Source: Streptomyces roseoviridis
GTDB lineage: Bacteria > Actinomycetota > Actinomycetes > Streptomycetales > Streptomycetaceae
Reading direction: 5' to 3'
DNA: 64,000 nucleotides
Assembly (NCBI RefSeq): GCF_039535235.1
Contig: NZ_BAAAWU010000001.1
Span: 5,208,001-5,272,000, forward strand
Shown here piece after piece: positions 42,950 through 52,323 of this stretch (within the stretch, counting starts at the first letter, position 1; the number at the start of each line of letters is the position of its first letter). A program made the translations under genes and the position numbers. The notes beneath the pieces were generated by a model. The model did not search any database. It was not told where the DNA came from and saw only the letters and a program-made list of their open reading frames with translations.

Positions 42950-44200
42950 CTAGCCGGCGGCGTCCACCGCCACCGCCACGATCGCCCGCACCTGGGCGAT
43001 GATGTCGAGCCGGTTGCGCACGAACTCGGCGTCGGTGACCGTGCCCGTCGCCGGGTCGGTGTTGCCGGCGCCGAACTGCAGGACCGGGGTGTGGACGTGG
43101 CCGCCCGGCAGGCCGGTCAGGCCGAGGCGGTCGCGCAGCAGGGTGGCGCGGTAGGCGATCTCGTTGGAGAGGTAGTTCCCGCCGCCGCCCGCCCGGGCGA
43201 GCGAGCCGGGCGTGGGCCCGTCGGGCCGGACCACCGGGGTGCCGGAGCCGGCCGGCACCTCGGTCACCGCCGTGTTGTCGTACACCGGGAAGCGCCCGGT
43301 CGACGCGGCCGTGATCGCCGCGTACGGCAGGGTCGTCGACGTCCACTGCGGCTGCGTCGCCGGATCGGCGACCGGCACCGTCTCCGTACGGGAGACGTTC
43401 TCGTTGTCCGGGAAGCCGCCGCGCCAGGCGCCGTTGGTCCGCTCGATGTCGAAGCGGCCGGGACGGCCCTGGCTCACCGTGGTGAAGAGATCGGTCTCCG
43501 GCAGGTGCGGGGCCAGGGTGCGCTCGACCGTGCCGTCGGCGAAGTCCTGCCAGCGGACCGGGAAGACGGCCGTCTCGATCCGGGCGAGGGAGCCGTCGGC
43601 GGTGCGCAGCCAGGTGCCGTCGAGGGCGAGCGCGGTGGCCCCGGAGGGGTTGCTGATCCGCACGTCCCGGTCCAGCGTGAACGGGTCGAAGCCGGTGAGC
43701 AGGATCCGCTTGACGCCCTTTCCGGCCGGATGGCGGATCGAGTCCTGGCCGCGGGAGGAGCGTTCGAGCCGGTCGAGCAGCCGGGCCCGCGCCTCCTCGC
43801 CGACACCGAAACCGGGCTGCCAGGCGCGGAGTTCACGGGTGAGGGCGAGGCGCGCCCAGTACAGCGGCCGGTCGTCGTCCCGGCTGAGGTCTCCGCCGGC
43901 GGGCCCGCGCCCTTGCGCCCGGTCCACCGCTCGCCGCCACAGCGCCGATCCGTGGCGTACGACGGTCCGCTCGGCGTCGGCGAAGGTGCGCGCCTTCGTG
44001 AGCGAGCGGGCGAACTCCGGTGCCAGGGTGTCGAATCCGGCGCGCCGCAGGATCTCCCGCGGCACCGCCCGGTCGAGCCGGGCCTCCTCGGCGGTGACGG
44101 GCGGCGCTTCCGCGGCGGCGGCCGGGGCGGCCGCGGGGGCGGCGGGTGCCGCGGCGACCAGGGCCAGGGCGAGGGCGAGCGTGCTGCGTATCGCGGGCAC
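42950..44200 (-). CDS. Secreted pyroglutamyl-peptidase-like protein with Ser at the Cys site
   Basis: The 416-residue protein has an Ala-rich signal peptide and a helical N-terminal extension to about residue 165. A C15-type fold follows: KRILLTGFDPFTLD then ISNPSG, RFDIERTNGAWRGGFPDNEN (carrying the expected Glu) and GGHVHTPVL (the expected His). The catalytic Cys region, FVCNHxFY in cytosolic enzymes, reads NYLSNEIAYR near residue 342, so Ser replaces Cys. It may be an inactive or re-purposed paralogue, or a Ser-nucleophile version. The family removes N-terminal pyroglutamate. Confidence 0.75.
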   Translation of the reverse strand: MPAIRSTLALALALVAAAPAAPAAAPAAAAEAPPVTAEEARLDRAVPREILRRAGFDTLAPEFARSLTKARTFADAERTVVRHGSALWRRAVDRAQGRGPAGGDLSRDDDRPLYWARLALTRELRAWQPGFGVGEEARARLLDRLERSSRGQDSIRHPAGKGVKRILLTGFDPFTLDRDVRISNPSGATALALDGTWLRTADGSLARIETAVFPVRWQDFADGTVERTLAPHLPETDLFTTVSQGRPGRFDIERTNGAWRGGFPDNENVSRTETVPVADPATQPQWTSTTLPYAAITAASTGRFPVYDNTAVTEVPAGSGTPVVRPDGPTPGSLARAGGGGNYLSNEIAYRATLLRDRLGLTGLPGGHVHTPVLQFGAGNTDPATGTVTDAEFVRNRLDIIAQVRAIVAVAVDAAG

Positions 44201-44263
44201 GGGAGTCCTTCCGTACGGCGGTGACGGGCCGCCGGAAGTATCCCGTCAGCGGGGCGGCTCCCG

Positions 44264-44842
44264 CTACGGCGCCCTCACGCGCCCCTCCTTGAGCAGGGCG
44301 AGGAAGTCCCGGAACGAGGCGGGCATGTCCACCGCTTCGGGGTCGAGCAGCCACTGGAACTGCAGGCCGTCCATCACCGCCGTGAGCAGCGGCGCCACGC
44401 GCTCCGGGCTGAGGCCGCCGGGCAGTTCGTCGCCGAACTCGGCGCGCAGCACCTCGGCCATGTTCGCCCGCACGTGGCTGTAGCGCTCGGTGAAGAAGGC
44501 GCGGGTCGGGTGGCCCTCGGTGACGCTCTCGCCCAGCAGGGCGGAGAAGGTCTGCACGATGCCCGGACGCATCGCGTTGTACTCGACGAGCGACTCCATC
44601 AGGTCGAGCCGCCAGCGCTCGCGGTCCCGGCCGCCGCTGGTGTCCCAGCGGTCGCGCTCCTCCAGGACGGCGACGAGCAGCGCCTCCTTGGTCGGGAAGT
44701 AGTGCAGCAGGCCCTGCTGGGTCAGTCCGACCCGCTCGGCCACGGCGCCGAGCGAGGCGCCCCGGTACCCGCGCTCGGCGATCACCTCGAGGGCGGCGCG
44801 GACGATCTCCGTCCGCCGCTCCTCGCTCCTGGCCCGTGCCAT
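44264..44842 (-). CDS. TetR-family transcriptional regulator
   Basis: The 192-residue protein has an N-terminal helix-turn-helix, RTEIVRAALEVIAERGYRGA then LGAVAERVGLTQQGLLHYFP, a standard TetR_N domain. The helical ligand domain ends SFRDFLALLKEGRVRAP. GGAGG lies eight bases before ATG 44842. It is divergent from the GH3 beta-glucosidase gene and is probably its repressor. BglR-like regulators with similar ligand domains are known in Streptomyces, but the inducer cannot be read here. Confidence 0.9.
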   Translation of the reverse strand: MARARSEERRTEIVRAALEVIAERGYRGASLGAVAERVGLTQQGLLHYFPTKEALLVAVLEERDRWDTSGGRDRERWRLDLMESLVEYNAMRPGIVQTFSALLGESVTEGHPTRAFFTERYSHVRANMAEVLRAEFGDELPGGLSPERVAPLLTAVMDGLQFQWLLDPEAVDMPASFRDFLALLKEGRVRAP

Positions 44843-44904
44843 CGCCCCGTCCTCCTTCCGAAGGTCTCCCGAAGGTCCCTGTGAGGAGGACCGTACGGCA
44901 TCCT

Positions 44905-44947
44905 TAGATAACGAAACGCTAACGTAACCTACCGATCTACAGGTAGG
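44905..44947. promoter_or_regulatory. Candidate TetR operators before beta-glucosidase
   Basis: Two inverted elements lie in the divergent region: TAACGAAACGCTA near 44909-44921 (five-base arms, one mismatch), and CCTACC at 44928-44933 with GGTAGG at 44942-44947 (perfect six-base arms, eight-base spacer). The stretch is AT-rich relative to its surroundings. Confidence 0.5.
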
Positions 44948-44994
44948 CGCGCCACCATGGCCGCACCACCCCACTTCTCCGAGGAGGTACGGCC

Positions 44995-47487
44995 GTGCCG
45001 GAGACGAACGCGGACATCGACGCGGACAGCAACGCCGACACCGAGCGGGACGAGGCCCTGCGCGAACGGGCCGTCGAGACGGCCCTCGCCCGGCTCGACC
45101 TGGACACCAAGGCCCGGCTGCTCGCCGGCCAGGACATGTGGTCGCTGCCGGCCCTGCCCGAGATCGGCCTGGCCTCCCTGGTCATGTCCGACGGCCCCAT
45201 CGGCGTCCGCGGCGTCCGCTGGACCGCCGACGACCCCTCCGTGGCCCTGCCGTCCCCCACCGCGCTCGCCGCCGCCTGGGACCCCGCCCTCGCCCGCCGC
45301 GCCGGCCGGCTGCTCGCCCAGGAGGCCCGCCGCAAGGGCGTCCACGTCCTCCTCGCCCCCACCGTCAACCTCCACCGCTCACCCCTCGGCGGCCGCCACT
45401 TCGAGACGTACAGCGAGGACCCCCACCTCACCGGAGCCATCGGCACCGGCTACGTCCGGGGCGTCCAGGACGGCGGAGTCGGCACCACCGTCAAGCACTT
45501 CGTCGCCAACGACGCCGAGACCGACCGCTTCACCGTCGACAACCGGATCGCCCCGCGCCCCCTGCGCGAGCTTTACCTCGCCCCCTTCCAGGCCATCGTC
45601 GAGAACGCCCGCCCCTGGGGCATCATGACCGCCTACAACCAGGTCAACGGCGTCACCATGACCGAGCACCGGTACCTGGTGAACGAGGTGCTGCGCGGCG
45701 AATGGGGCTTCGACGGCTTCAACGTCTCCGACTGGATGGCCGCCCGCTCCACCACCGGCGGCATCGCGGGCGGCCTCGACGTCGCCATGCCCGGCCCGCG
45801 GACCGTCTACGGCGAGGCCCTCGCCGCCGCCGTGCGCGCCGGCGAGGCCGAGGAGGCGGACGTCGACGCGGCCGTGCGCAACGTGCTGCGTCTCGCCGCC
45901 CGCGTCGGCGCCCTCGACGGCGCCCCGCCGGCCGTCACCGACCCCCCGGCCCCCCTCGACGGCGACGCCCTCGCCCGCGAGATCGCCCGCCGCGGCTTCG
46001 TCCTCGTACGCAACGAGGGCGACGCGCTCCCGCTGCGGCCCGGCACCGTCGCCCTCTCCGGCGCCGCCGCCCGCGACGCCCGCGTCCTCGGCGGCGGTTC
46101 CGCCCAGGTCTTCCCCGAGCGCGTCGTCTCCCCGCTCGACGGCCTGACCGCCGCCCTGCCCGACGGCACGCTCAGCTTCTCGGTCGGCGCCGACCCCAGC
46201 GACGAACTCGCCCCCGCCGGAGCGGGGTTCACCCTGCGCGCCGTGTGCCGCGACGCCGCCGGCACCGTCCTCGGCGAGGGCACCCTGCCGAACGGCCAGG
46301 TCCAGTGGATCGGCGACGACCTCCCGGCCGGCGTCACCCACGACACCCTCGCCTCCGTCGAGGTCACCGGCACCTTCACCCCGCGCGAGAGCGGCGAGCA
46401 CTCCTTCGGCACCCGCGGTCTCGGCGCCTTCACCCTCACCGTCGCGGGGCGGACCCTCTTCGACGGCGTCCAGGCCATGGGCCCCGAGACCGACCCCTTC
46501 GAAGCCTTCTTCGGCTCGCCCGTCGAACGCGGCAGGGTCGCCCTCACCGCGGGCGAGACCGTCGAGGTCTCCCTCCTGCACACCCTCGACAAGGAGTTCG
46601 CGGCCCCGCTCCCGGCCGTCATGTTCTCCTTCGTCCACCTCGGTCCTCGCCGGGACCCCGACGAACTGATCGCCGAAGCCGCCCTGGCCGCCCGCGCCGC
46701 CGACACCGCCGTCGTGGTCGTCGCCACCACCGAGCGCGTCGAGTCCGAGGGCTTCGACCGCGCGGACCTCGCCCTGCCCGGCCGCCAGGACGACCTCGTC
46801 CGCGCCGTCGCCGCCGCCAACCCCAACACCGTGGTCGTCGTCAACTCCGGTTCGCCCGTGGAGATGCCCTGGCGCGACGAGGTCGCCGCGATCCTGCTCA
46901 CCTGGTTCCCCGGTCAGGAGGGCGGCGCCGCCCTCGCCGACGTCCTCACCGGCGCCGAGGAGCCCGGCGGACGGCTCCCCACCACCTGGCCGGCCGCCCT
47001 CGCCGACGCGCCCGTCACCCAGGTCACCCCCACCGACGGCGAACTCACCTACGAGGAGGGCCTGTTCATCGGCTACCGCGCCTGGGACCGGGCCGGCGCC
47101 GTCCCCGCGTACCCGTTCGGCCACGGCCTCGGCTACACCACCTGGTCGTACGACTCCCTCGTCGTCACCCCGCAGGACCGGGGCCGGGCGACGGCCACCG
47201 TCCGCCTCACCAACACCGGTGAACGCACCGGCCGCGAGGTCGTCCAGATCTACCTGGCCCCGGTCGAGGACCCGGTCGAGCGGCCGGCCCGCTGGCTGGC
47301 CGGCTTCGCGAGCGTCGAGGCCGCGCCCGGCGCGAGCGTCGAGGTCACCGTCGAACTCCCGCGCCGCGCCTTCGAGATCTGGGACGAGGACGCGCACGAC
47401 TGGACCCTCGTGGGGGGGGCATACGAGGTCCTGGCCGCCCACTCCCTGGCCGACGCCCGGCTGAGCGCGCCCCTGGAGACAACCTGA
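44995..47487 (+). CDS. GH3 beta-glucosidase with PA14 insert
   Basis: The 830-residue protein has the GH3 N-terminal barrel with LASLVMSDGPIGVRG and the nucleophile region GFDGFNVSDWMAAR (Asp about 245). The C-terminal GH3 domain is split by a PA14-type insert at about residues 400-555 (HSFGTRGLGAFTLTVAGRTL). A fibronectin-III-like domain closes the chain, starting after FGHGLGYTTWSYDSL. No signal peptide is present, so it should act inside the cell on imported oligosaccharides. GAGGAGG precedes the GTG by seven bases. The divergent TetR gene is the likely regulator. Confidence 0.95.
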   Translation: MPETNADIDADSNADTERDEALRERAVETALARLDLDTKARLLAGQDMWSLPALPEIGLASLVMSDGPIGVRGVRWTADDPSVALPSPTALAAAWDPALARRAGRLLAQEARRKGVHVLLAPTVNLHRSPLGGRHFETYSEDPHLTGAIGTGYVRGVQDGGVGTTVKHFVANDAETDRFTVDNRIAPRPLRELYLAPFQAIVENARPWGIMTAYNQVNGVTMTEHRYLVNEVLRGEWGFDGFNVSDWMAARSTTGGIAGGLDVAMPGPRTVYGEALAAAVRAGEAEEADVDAAVRNVLRLAARVGALDGAPPAVTDPPAPLDGDALAREIARRGFVLVRNEGDALPLRPGTVALSGAAARDARVLGGGSAQVFPERVVSPLDGLTAALPDGTLSFSVGADPSDELAPAGAGFTLRAVCRDAAGTVLGEGTLPNGQVQWIGDDLPAGVTHDTLASVEVTGTFTPRESGEHSFGTRGLGAFTLTVAGRTLFDGVQAMGPETDPFEAFFGSPVERGRVALTAGETVEVSLLHTLDKEFAAPLPAVMFSFVHLGPRRDPDELIAEAALAARAADTAVVVVATTERVESEGFDRADLALPGRQDDLVRAVAAANPNTVVVVNSGSPVEMPWRDEVAAILLTWFPGQEGGAALADVLTGAEEPGGRLPTTWPAALADAPVTQVTPTDGELTYEEGLFIGYRAWDRAGAVPAYPFGHGLGYTTWSYDSLVVTPQDRGRATATVRLTNTGERTGREVVQIYLAPVEDPVERPARWLAGFASVEAAPGASVEVTVELPRRAFEIWDEDAHDWTLVGGAYEVLAAHSLADARLSAPLETT

Positions 47488-47505
47488 CGGGCCGCCCCGC
47501 GAACC

Positions 47506-47540
47506 GGCCCCGGAGCGGCACCTGACACCGCTCCGGGGCC
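47506..47540. terminator. Bidirectional terminator between beta-glucosidase and SGNH genes
   Basis: GGCCCCGGAGCGG at 47506-47518 and CCGCTCCGGGGCC at 47528-47540 form a perfect 13-bp stem with a nine-base loop between convergent genes. Confidence 0.9.
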
Positions 47541-47580
47541 ACCTCGGCTGCACCGGCCCCGGGGCGGGCCCGGCACCCGG

Positions 47581-48489
47581 CTACGGCCGGGTGATCTGGC
47601 GGTACGCGATCTCCGCGAGCCGCGCCTGGCCGTCCCGGCTCGGATGGAACCAGTCCCAGGGGCTCAGCTGCGTACCGTCGAAGGCGAAGCCGAAGACCGC
47701 GCCGCCGTCGTCACGGCAGCGGACGTCCTTCGCGCACTCCTCCCGCAGCACCCGGTTGTACGCCACCACCCGGTCCCGCACCTTCGTCCGGCGCGCCTGT
47801 GCCGCGGGGCCGAGGTCCTCGGCGTCCGCCAGCATCGAGGCACACACGCCCAGCCGCCACACCCGGAGCCCCGCCGGACTGAGCCGGCCCGTGGCCCACA
47901 GCCGCTTCAGGTCCGGCACGCTCGACACGTACACCTGCGCCTTCGGCGCCCCCGCCCGCAGCCGGGCCAGAGCCGTCGCGAAGGAGGCGCGGAACTCCTC
48001 CACCGGCGTCATCTCCGCCACCCCGGCCCGGCAGGCGTCGTTCGCGCCCATCATGACCGTCACCAACTCCGGACGCCGGGCCGCCGCGGCGGCCATCTGC
48101 TCCGGCAGCTCCGCCATCCGCGCCCCGCTGCGCGCCAGGTTCCAGCTCCTCGCCGCCAGCCGCTTCGGGCCGAGCAGCCGCAGGGCGAGGCTGTTGACCG
48201 CGGTGTCCGTGCCGGTCGCCCACGACACCGAGGGGCAGTCCGCCAGGAGCTCGCAGGCGTCGAAGGCGCGGGTGATGGAGTCGCCGACGGCGGCGACGGA
48301 ACCGGGGGAGGCGTTCCACACCGGCGTCGGGGACGGTGTCGGCCTCGGCGCGGGCTTCGCGGTCCGCTCGGCAGCCTGTCGCGGACCGGCGGGCTCCGGT
48401 GCCGGGCCGGCCGAGCAGCCGCCGGCCGTCGCCGCGCACAGCAGCGCCACCGCGGCGGCGGTGGTGCGGAAACGTCGTCGCCCGCGCAT
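47581..48489 (-). CDS. SGNH/GDSL hydrolase lipoprotein
   Basis: The 302-residue protein from ATG 48489 (MRGRRRFRTTAAAV) has a signal peptide with lipobox ATAGGC. The SGNH domain shows block I AVGDSITRAFDACELLADC, block III VTVMMGANDACRAG and block V LSPWDWFHPSRDGQ, with catalytic Ser, Asn and Asp/His in order. GAGGAGG lies eight bases upstream. It should be an envelope esterase or lipase. The ending WFHPSRDGQARLAEIAYRQI is typical of Streptomyces secreted GDSL lipases. Confidence 0.92.
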   Translation of the reverse strand: MRGRRRFRTTAAAVALLCAATAGGCSAGPAPEPAGPRQAAERTAKPAPRPTPSPTPVWNASPGSVAAVGDSITRAFDACELLADCPSVSWATGTDTAVNSLALRLLGPKRLAARSWNLARSGARMAELPEQMAAAAARRPELVTVMMGANDACRAGVAEMTPVEEFRASFATALARLRAGAPKAQVYVSSVPDLKRLWATGRLSPAGLRVWRLGVCASMLADAEDLGPAAQARRTKVRDRVVAYNRVLREECAKDVRCRDDGGAVFGFAFDGTQLSPWDWFHPSRDGQARLAEIAYRQITRP

Positions 48490-48746
48490 CCGGGGCCCCT
48501 CCTCGGCGTCCTGGCGAGTGAAAGCTTCGTGTCCACCCGCCCCTGACCGACCGTACGTCACCCCGACGCGTGCGCGGCACGGTAGCTTTTCCCCCGTCGA
48601 ACCAGAGGCGCCCCCGCCGATCGGCTCCGATAAATTACATCACGTCACAAGCTGTCCCCTTTTGGGGGTTTGCGAAGTCGTTTCTTCGTGATGTTGTTTA
48701 CTGAGGCCGCTGGGAAGGCGAACCTCGTCCCACACTGGAGGTCCCG

Positions 48747-49241
48747 GTGACGACACGTGGAGTCCTGTACGTACACTCCGCACCGCGCGCGCTCTGCCCG
48801 CACGTCGAATGGGCGGTCGCGGGCGTCCTCGGTGCGAGGGTCCAGCTCGACTGGATCCGGCAGCCGGCGTCCCCCGGGACCTGGAGAGCGGAGTTCTCCT
48901 GGCAGGGCGAGACCGGCACCGCCTCCAAGCTCGCCTCCGCCCTGCGCGGCTGGCAGATGCTGCGCTTCGAGGTCACCGCGGAGCCCTGCCCCACGGCGGA
49001 GGGCGAGCGCTACAGCGCCACGCCCGAGCTGGGCATCTTCCACGCCGTCACCGGCATCCACGGCGACATCCTCATTCCCGAGGACCGGCTGCGCGCGGCG
49101 CTCGCCCGCGCCGCCCAGGGCGAGACCGTCCTGGAGGCCGAGATCGCCCGACTCCTCGGCAAGCCCTGGGACGACGAGCTGGAGCCCTTCCGCTACGCGG
49201 GCGAGGGCGCTCCGGTGCGGTGGCTCCACCAGGTGGTCTAG
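48747..49241 (+). CDS. DUF3145 family protein
   Basis: The 164-residue protein opens TTRGVLYVHSAPRALCPHVE and contains GWQMLRFEVTAEPCPTAEGE. The two halves are the conserved marks of DUF3145, a family of unknown function almost confined to actinobacteria and usually located next to the fab cluster, as here. GGAGG lies five bases before the GTG. No signal peptide or membrane helix is present. The constant neighbourhood hints at a link with fatty-acid synthesis, which is inference. Confidence 0.9.
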   Translation: MTTRGVLYVHSAPRALCPHVEWAVAGVLGARVQLDWIRQPASPGTWRAEFSWQGETGTASKLASALRGWQMLRFEVTAEPCPTAEGERYSATPELGIFHAVTGIHGDILIPEDRLRAALARAAQGETVLEAEIARLLGKPWDDELEPFRYAGEGAPVRWLHQVV

Positions 49242-49288
49242 ATTCCCCGCCGGGGCCCGCAGGGGCGGGCCCGGGCGGGGGGTGTGTG

Positions 49289-50893
49289 ATGGGTGTACGC
49301 ACGGCGGCCGGGACGGCCGCCGTTCTGCTGTCCGGGGCGGCCTTCGGGGCGGCGGCGGTGCTGCTCGGCGGCTTCGTCGTGCGGGGCCTCGGCGAGATGC
49401 GGTACGAGTGCACCGGCAGCCTGCCGGACGCCACGGTGTGGTGGTGGCTGCTCACCGGCGCGGCCCTGCTGGCCGCGGGCCGGCTCACGTACGTACGGGG
49501 CACGGCCGCGAGGCGGACCGGGCCCCGGGAGGCGAGCGGCCCGGAGCCCGGCGGGGACCAGCAGGGCGGGGACCTGCCGGGCGACGACCCCAAGGGGCCG
49601 CTCGACGGGAAGCGTCCCGGTGCCGGTGGGCAGCGTCCCGGTGCCGGCGGGCGGGTCGCCGTCGTCCTCGCCGTCTGTCTCGGTCTCGTGGCCGGTGCCT
49701 GGGGCGTGGGCCGGTGGCCGGGCGGCGAGGAGGACCGGGCCGGCGGAAGCGCCGGTGACACCGGACGGAAGGCCCCCGCCGCGCGCCCCGCCGTCGCCTG
49801 GACGGTGCCGGCGGTCGGCGACGACGAGGGCCCCGGCGCCTGGGGTCTCGGTGACGCCGTCGTCCACGGCCGGCTCGACGGACTGACCGCGTACGACGCC
49901 CGTGACGGCAGACCGCGGTGGACGCTCGCCGCGCCCACCCGCCAGGCCGTCTGCTCCATGAGCCCGCGCGCCGACCGGAACGTCGGCCTCATCGCGTACG
50001 GCCGCCACGGCCGGCCCTGCGCCACCCTCGTCGCCGTCCACACCGTCACCGGCGAGGTGCTGTGGCGGCGGCCCGTCGGCGGGGACGGCGTCACCGCGAA
50101 GGCGGTCGTCGTCGGCGGCGCCGTCGCGGTCGCCGCGGAGGACCGGGCCGTCCGCGGCCGTACCGCCGGGAGTGGTGAGCAGCGCTGGCAGCGGGCACTC
50201 GGCAAGGACTGCGGGATCCTCGCCGTCGACGCGAGCGAGGCGCACACCCTGCTCGTCGAGCAGTGCGGCAAGGGTGCCCGGCTGATCGCGCTCGACACCG
50301 CCACCGGCCGTGAGCAGTGGATCCGCGCGCTCCCCGTCGAGTCCGACGCCACCGCCCGGGTGGTGTCCGTCGAGCCCGCCGTCGTGGCCGTCCACGAGGC
50401 GGACGACCGAGGCACCTCCGCCCTGTTCGGCTTCGACGACTCCGGAATGCCCACGGCGACCGTGCCGCTGTCGGGTCCCGACGGCACGGTCGTCGCCTTC
50501 GACCACGACCGCCCCCTCGTCCTCGGCGACCTGCTCGTCGCCCGAGTGGAGCGCAGCTCGTCCTCGGCGAAGAAGACCGTCGCGTACTCGCTGGAGAACG
50601 GCGCGAAGGTCTGGGAACACGCGGTCCCGGCCGACGGCGAGGACGGCGAAGTCACGCACGACGCGCTCGCCCGGCAGCCCGACGGCGGCGTCGGCGTGCT
50701 CGTCCGCACGCTCCTCACCCCCAAGGTCGTCCTGCTCGACCCCGCCACCGGACGCGTCCGAGCCGAACGCGCCCCCGAGGGCATGAACGACCTCACCTCG
50801 ATCTACCCCGAGCTCCTGCCCGTCACCGGCGGCCACGTCGTCGTCAACCACATCTCGATGAGCGGCGAGCCGGGCCTCTTCGCGATCCGCTGA
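49289..50893 (+). CDS. Membrane protein with PQQ-type beta-propeller domain
   Basis: The 534-residue protein has two N-terminal membrane helices (about 6-30 and 48-66) and a Gly/Pro/Asp-rich loop. A third helix lies near 120-140 (VAVVLAVCLGLVAGAWGVG), and the large outer domain starts about residue 165. The outer part shows repeated strands of the form LTAYDARDGRPRWTL, HTVTGEVLWRRPVG and LDTATGREQWIRALP, matching PQQ/quinoprotein-like propellers. No enzyme motif is seen. Such proteins often act as outer binding or scaffold modules in actinobacteria. It is read in the same direction as DUF3145 after 47 bases. Confidence 0.8.
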   Translation: MGVRTAAGTAAVLLSGAAFGAAAVLLGGFVVRGLGEMRYECTGSLPDATVWWWLLTGAALLAAGRLTYVRGTAARRTGPREASGPEPGGDQQGGDLPGDDPKGPLDGKRPGAGGQRPGAGGRVAVVLAVCLGLVAGAWGVGRWPGGEEDRAGGSAGDTGRKAPAARPAVAWTVPAVGDDEGPGAWGLGDAVVHGRLDGLTAYDARDGRPRWTLAAPTRQAVCSMSPRADRNVGLIAYGRHGRPCATLVAVHTVTGEVLWRRPVGGDGVTAKAVVVGGAVAVAAEDRAVRGRTAGSGEQRWQRALGKDCGILAVDASEAHTLLVEQCGKGARLIALDTATGREQWIRALPVESDATARVVSVEPAVVAVHEADDRGTSALFGFDDSGMPTATVPLSGPDGTVVAFDHDRPLVLGDLLVARVERSSSSAKKTVAYSLENGAKVWEHAVPADGEDGEVTHDALARQPDGGVGVLVRTLLTPKVVLLDPATGRVRAERAPEGMNDLTSIYPELLPVTGGHVVVNHISMSGEPGLFAIR

Positions 50894-50923
50894 CGCACCC
50901 GCGCCCCCGTGGGCGGGAAACGC

Positions 50924-50963
50924 CGAAGGCCCCCTGCCGGGACGTTCCGGCAGGGGGCCTTCG
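50924..50963. terminator. Bidirectional terminator between propeller gene and fabF
   Basis: CGAAGGCCCCCTGCCGG at 50924-50940 and CCGGCAGGGGGCCTTCG at 50947-50963 form a perfect 17-bp stem with a six-base loop between convergent genes. Confidence 0.95.
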
Positions 50964-50981
50964 GGCGTACGGGACGGTGGA

Positions 50982-52244
50982 TCAGACCGTACGGAAGGCG
51001 AGCACCACGTTGTGGCCGCCGAAGCCGAAGCTGTTGTTGATCGCGGCGATCGTGCCCTGCGGCAGCTCACGCGGCGCGTCCCGGACGATGTCCGCGTCCA
51101 CGTCGGGGTCCAGGTCGTCGACGTTGATGGTCGGCGGGGCGAGGCGGTGGTGCAGCGCCAGGACCGTCGCGACGGTCTCGATGCCGCCCGCACCGCCCAG
51201 CAGGTGACCCGTCATCGACTTCGTCGCGGAGACCGCCACGTGGTCCAGGTCGTCGCCCAGGACCTTGCGCAGCGCCTTGATCTCGGCGACGTCGCCCTGC
51301 GGGGTCGACGTGGCGTGGGCGTTGAGGTGGACGACCTCGGCCGGCTTCAGGTCCGTCGCGTCGAGCAGGTTCTGCAGCGCCGCGGCGATGCCCCGGCCGG
51401 TCGGCTCGGGCTGTGCGATGTGGTGGCTGTCGGCCGACAGGCCCTGGCCCAGCACCTCGCAGTAGATCCGCGCGCCACGCGCCTTGGCGTGCTCCTCGGA
51501 CTCGATCACGATCACGCCGGCGCCCTCGCCGAGGACGAAGCCGTCACGGGCCTTGTCGTAGGGGCGCGAAGCCTTCTCGGGCTCGTCGTTGCTCTTGGAC
51601 ATCGCCATCATGTTGGCGAAGGCCGCGATCGGCAGCGGGTGGATCGCCGCCTCGGTGCCGCCCGCGACGACCACGTCGGCACGGCCGGTACGGATCATCT
51701 CGACGGCGTAGCCGATGGCCTCGGCACCCGACGCGCACGCGGAGACCGGGGTGTGGACGCCCGCCCGGGCGTTCACCTCCAGGCCCACGTTGGCGGAGGG
51801 GCTGTTGGGCATCAGCATGGGGACGGTGTGCGGGGAGACCCGGCGGACGCCGGAGTCCTTCAGCACGTCGTACTGGTCGAGCAGGGTGGTGACACCGCCG
51901 ATGCCGGAGGCGATGACGGAGCCGAGCCGCTCGGGCACGACCTCGCCTTCCTCGCCGGCCGGGGCGGTGAAGCCCGCGTCGGCCCACGCCTCGCGGGCCG
52001 CGATCAGCGCGAACTGCGCCGAACGGTCCAGCTTGCGGGCCAGCGGACGGGGCAGTACCTCGGAGGGGTCCACCGCGGCGCGCGCGGCGATCCGGACTGG
52101 CAGCTCCTCGAAGCGCTCGCCCTCCAGGGGCTTGACGCCGGAGCGTCCCGCGATCAGACCCTCCCAGGTCGATGCGGAGTCGCCACCCAGCGGAGTGGTT
52201 GCGCCGATACCGGTGACGACCACGGTGCGATTGGTCGAGCTCAC
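50982..52244 (-). CDS. fabF: Beta-ketoacyl-ACP synthase II
   Basis: The 420-residue condensing enzyme elongates acyl-ACP with malonyl-ACP. The catalytic Cys lies in PVSACASGAEAIGYA, and the two His in HLNAHATSTPQGD and KSMTGHLLGGAGG. The start TNRTVVVTGIGATTPLGG is standard. It is the last gene of fabD-fabH-acpP-fabF and begins 79 bases after acpP. The GTG start has GGAG about eleven bases upstream. Housekeeping role; a polyketide KS is unlikely given the neighbours. Confidence 0.97.
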   Translation of the reverse strand: MSSTNRTVVVTGIGATTPLGGDSASTWEGLIAGRSGVKPLEGERFEELPVRIAARAAVDPSEVLPRPLARKLDRSAQFALIAAREAWADAGFTAPAGEEGEVVPERLGSVIASGIGGVTTLLDQYDVLKDSGVRRVSPHTVPMLMPNSPSANVGLEVNARAGVHTPVSACASGAEAIGYAVEMIRTGRADVVVAGGTEAAIHPLPIAAFANMMAMSKSNDEPEKASRPYDKARDGFVLGEGAGVIVIESEEHAKARGARIYCEVLGQGLSADSHHIAQPEPTGRGIAAALQNLLDATDLKPAEVVHLNAHATSTPQGDVAEIKALRKVLGDDLDHVAVSATKSMTGHLLGGAGGIETVATVLALHHRLAPPTINVDDLDPDVDADIVRDAPRELPQGTIAAINNSFGFGGHNVVLAFRTV

Positions 52245-52323
52245 AGGAATTCGTTCTCCATGTGTGTGATGGTCGAAAAACGGCGCCACCGCTGGGTGGC
52301 GGACCGGGTCAGCAAGGACCGAA

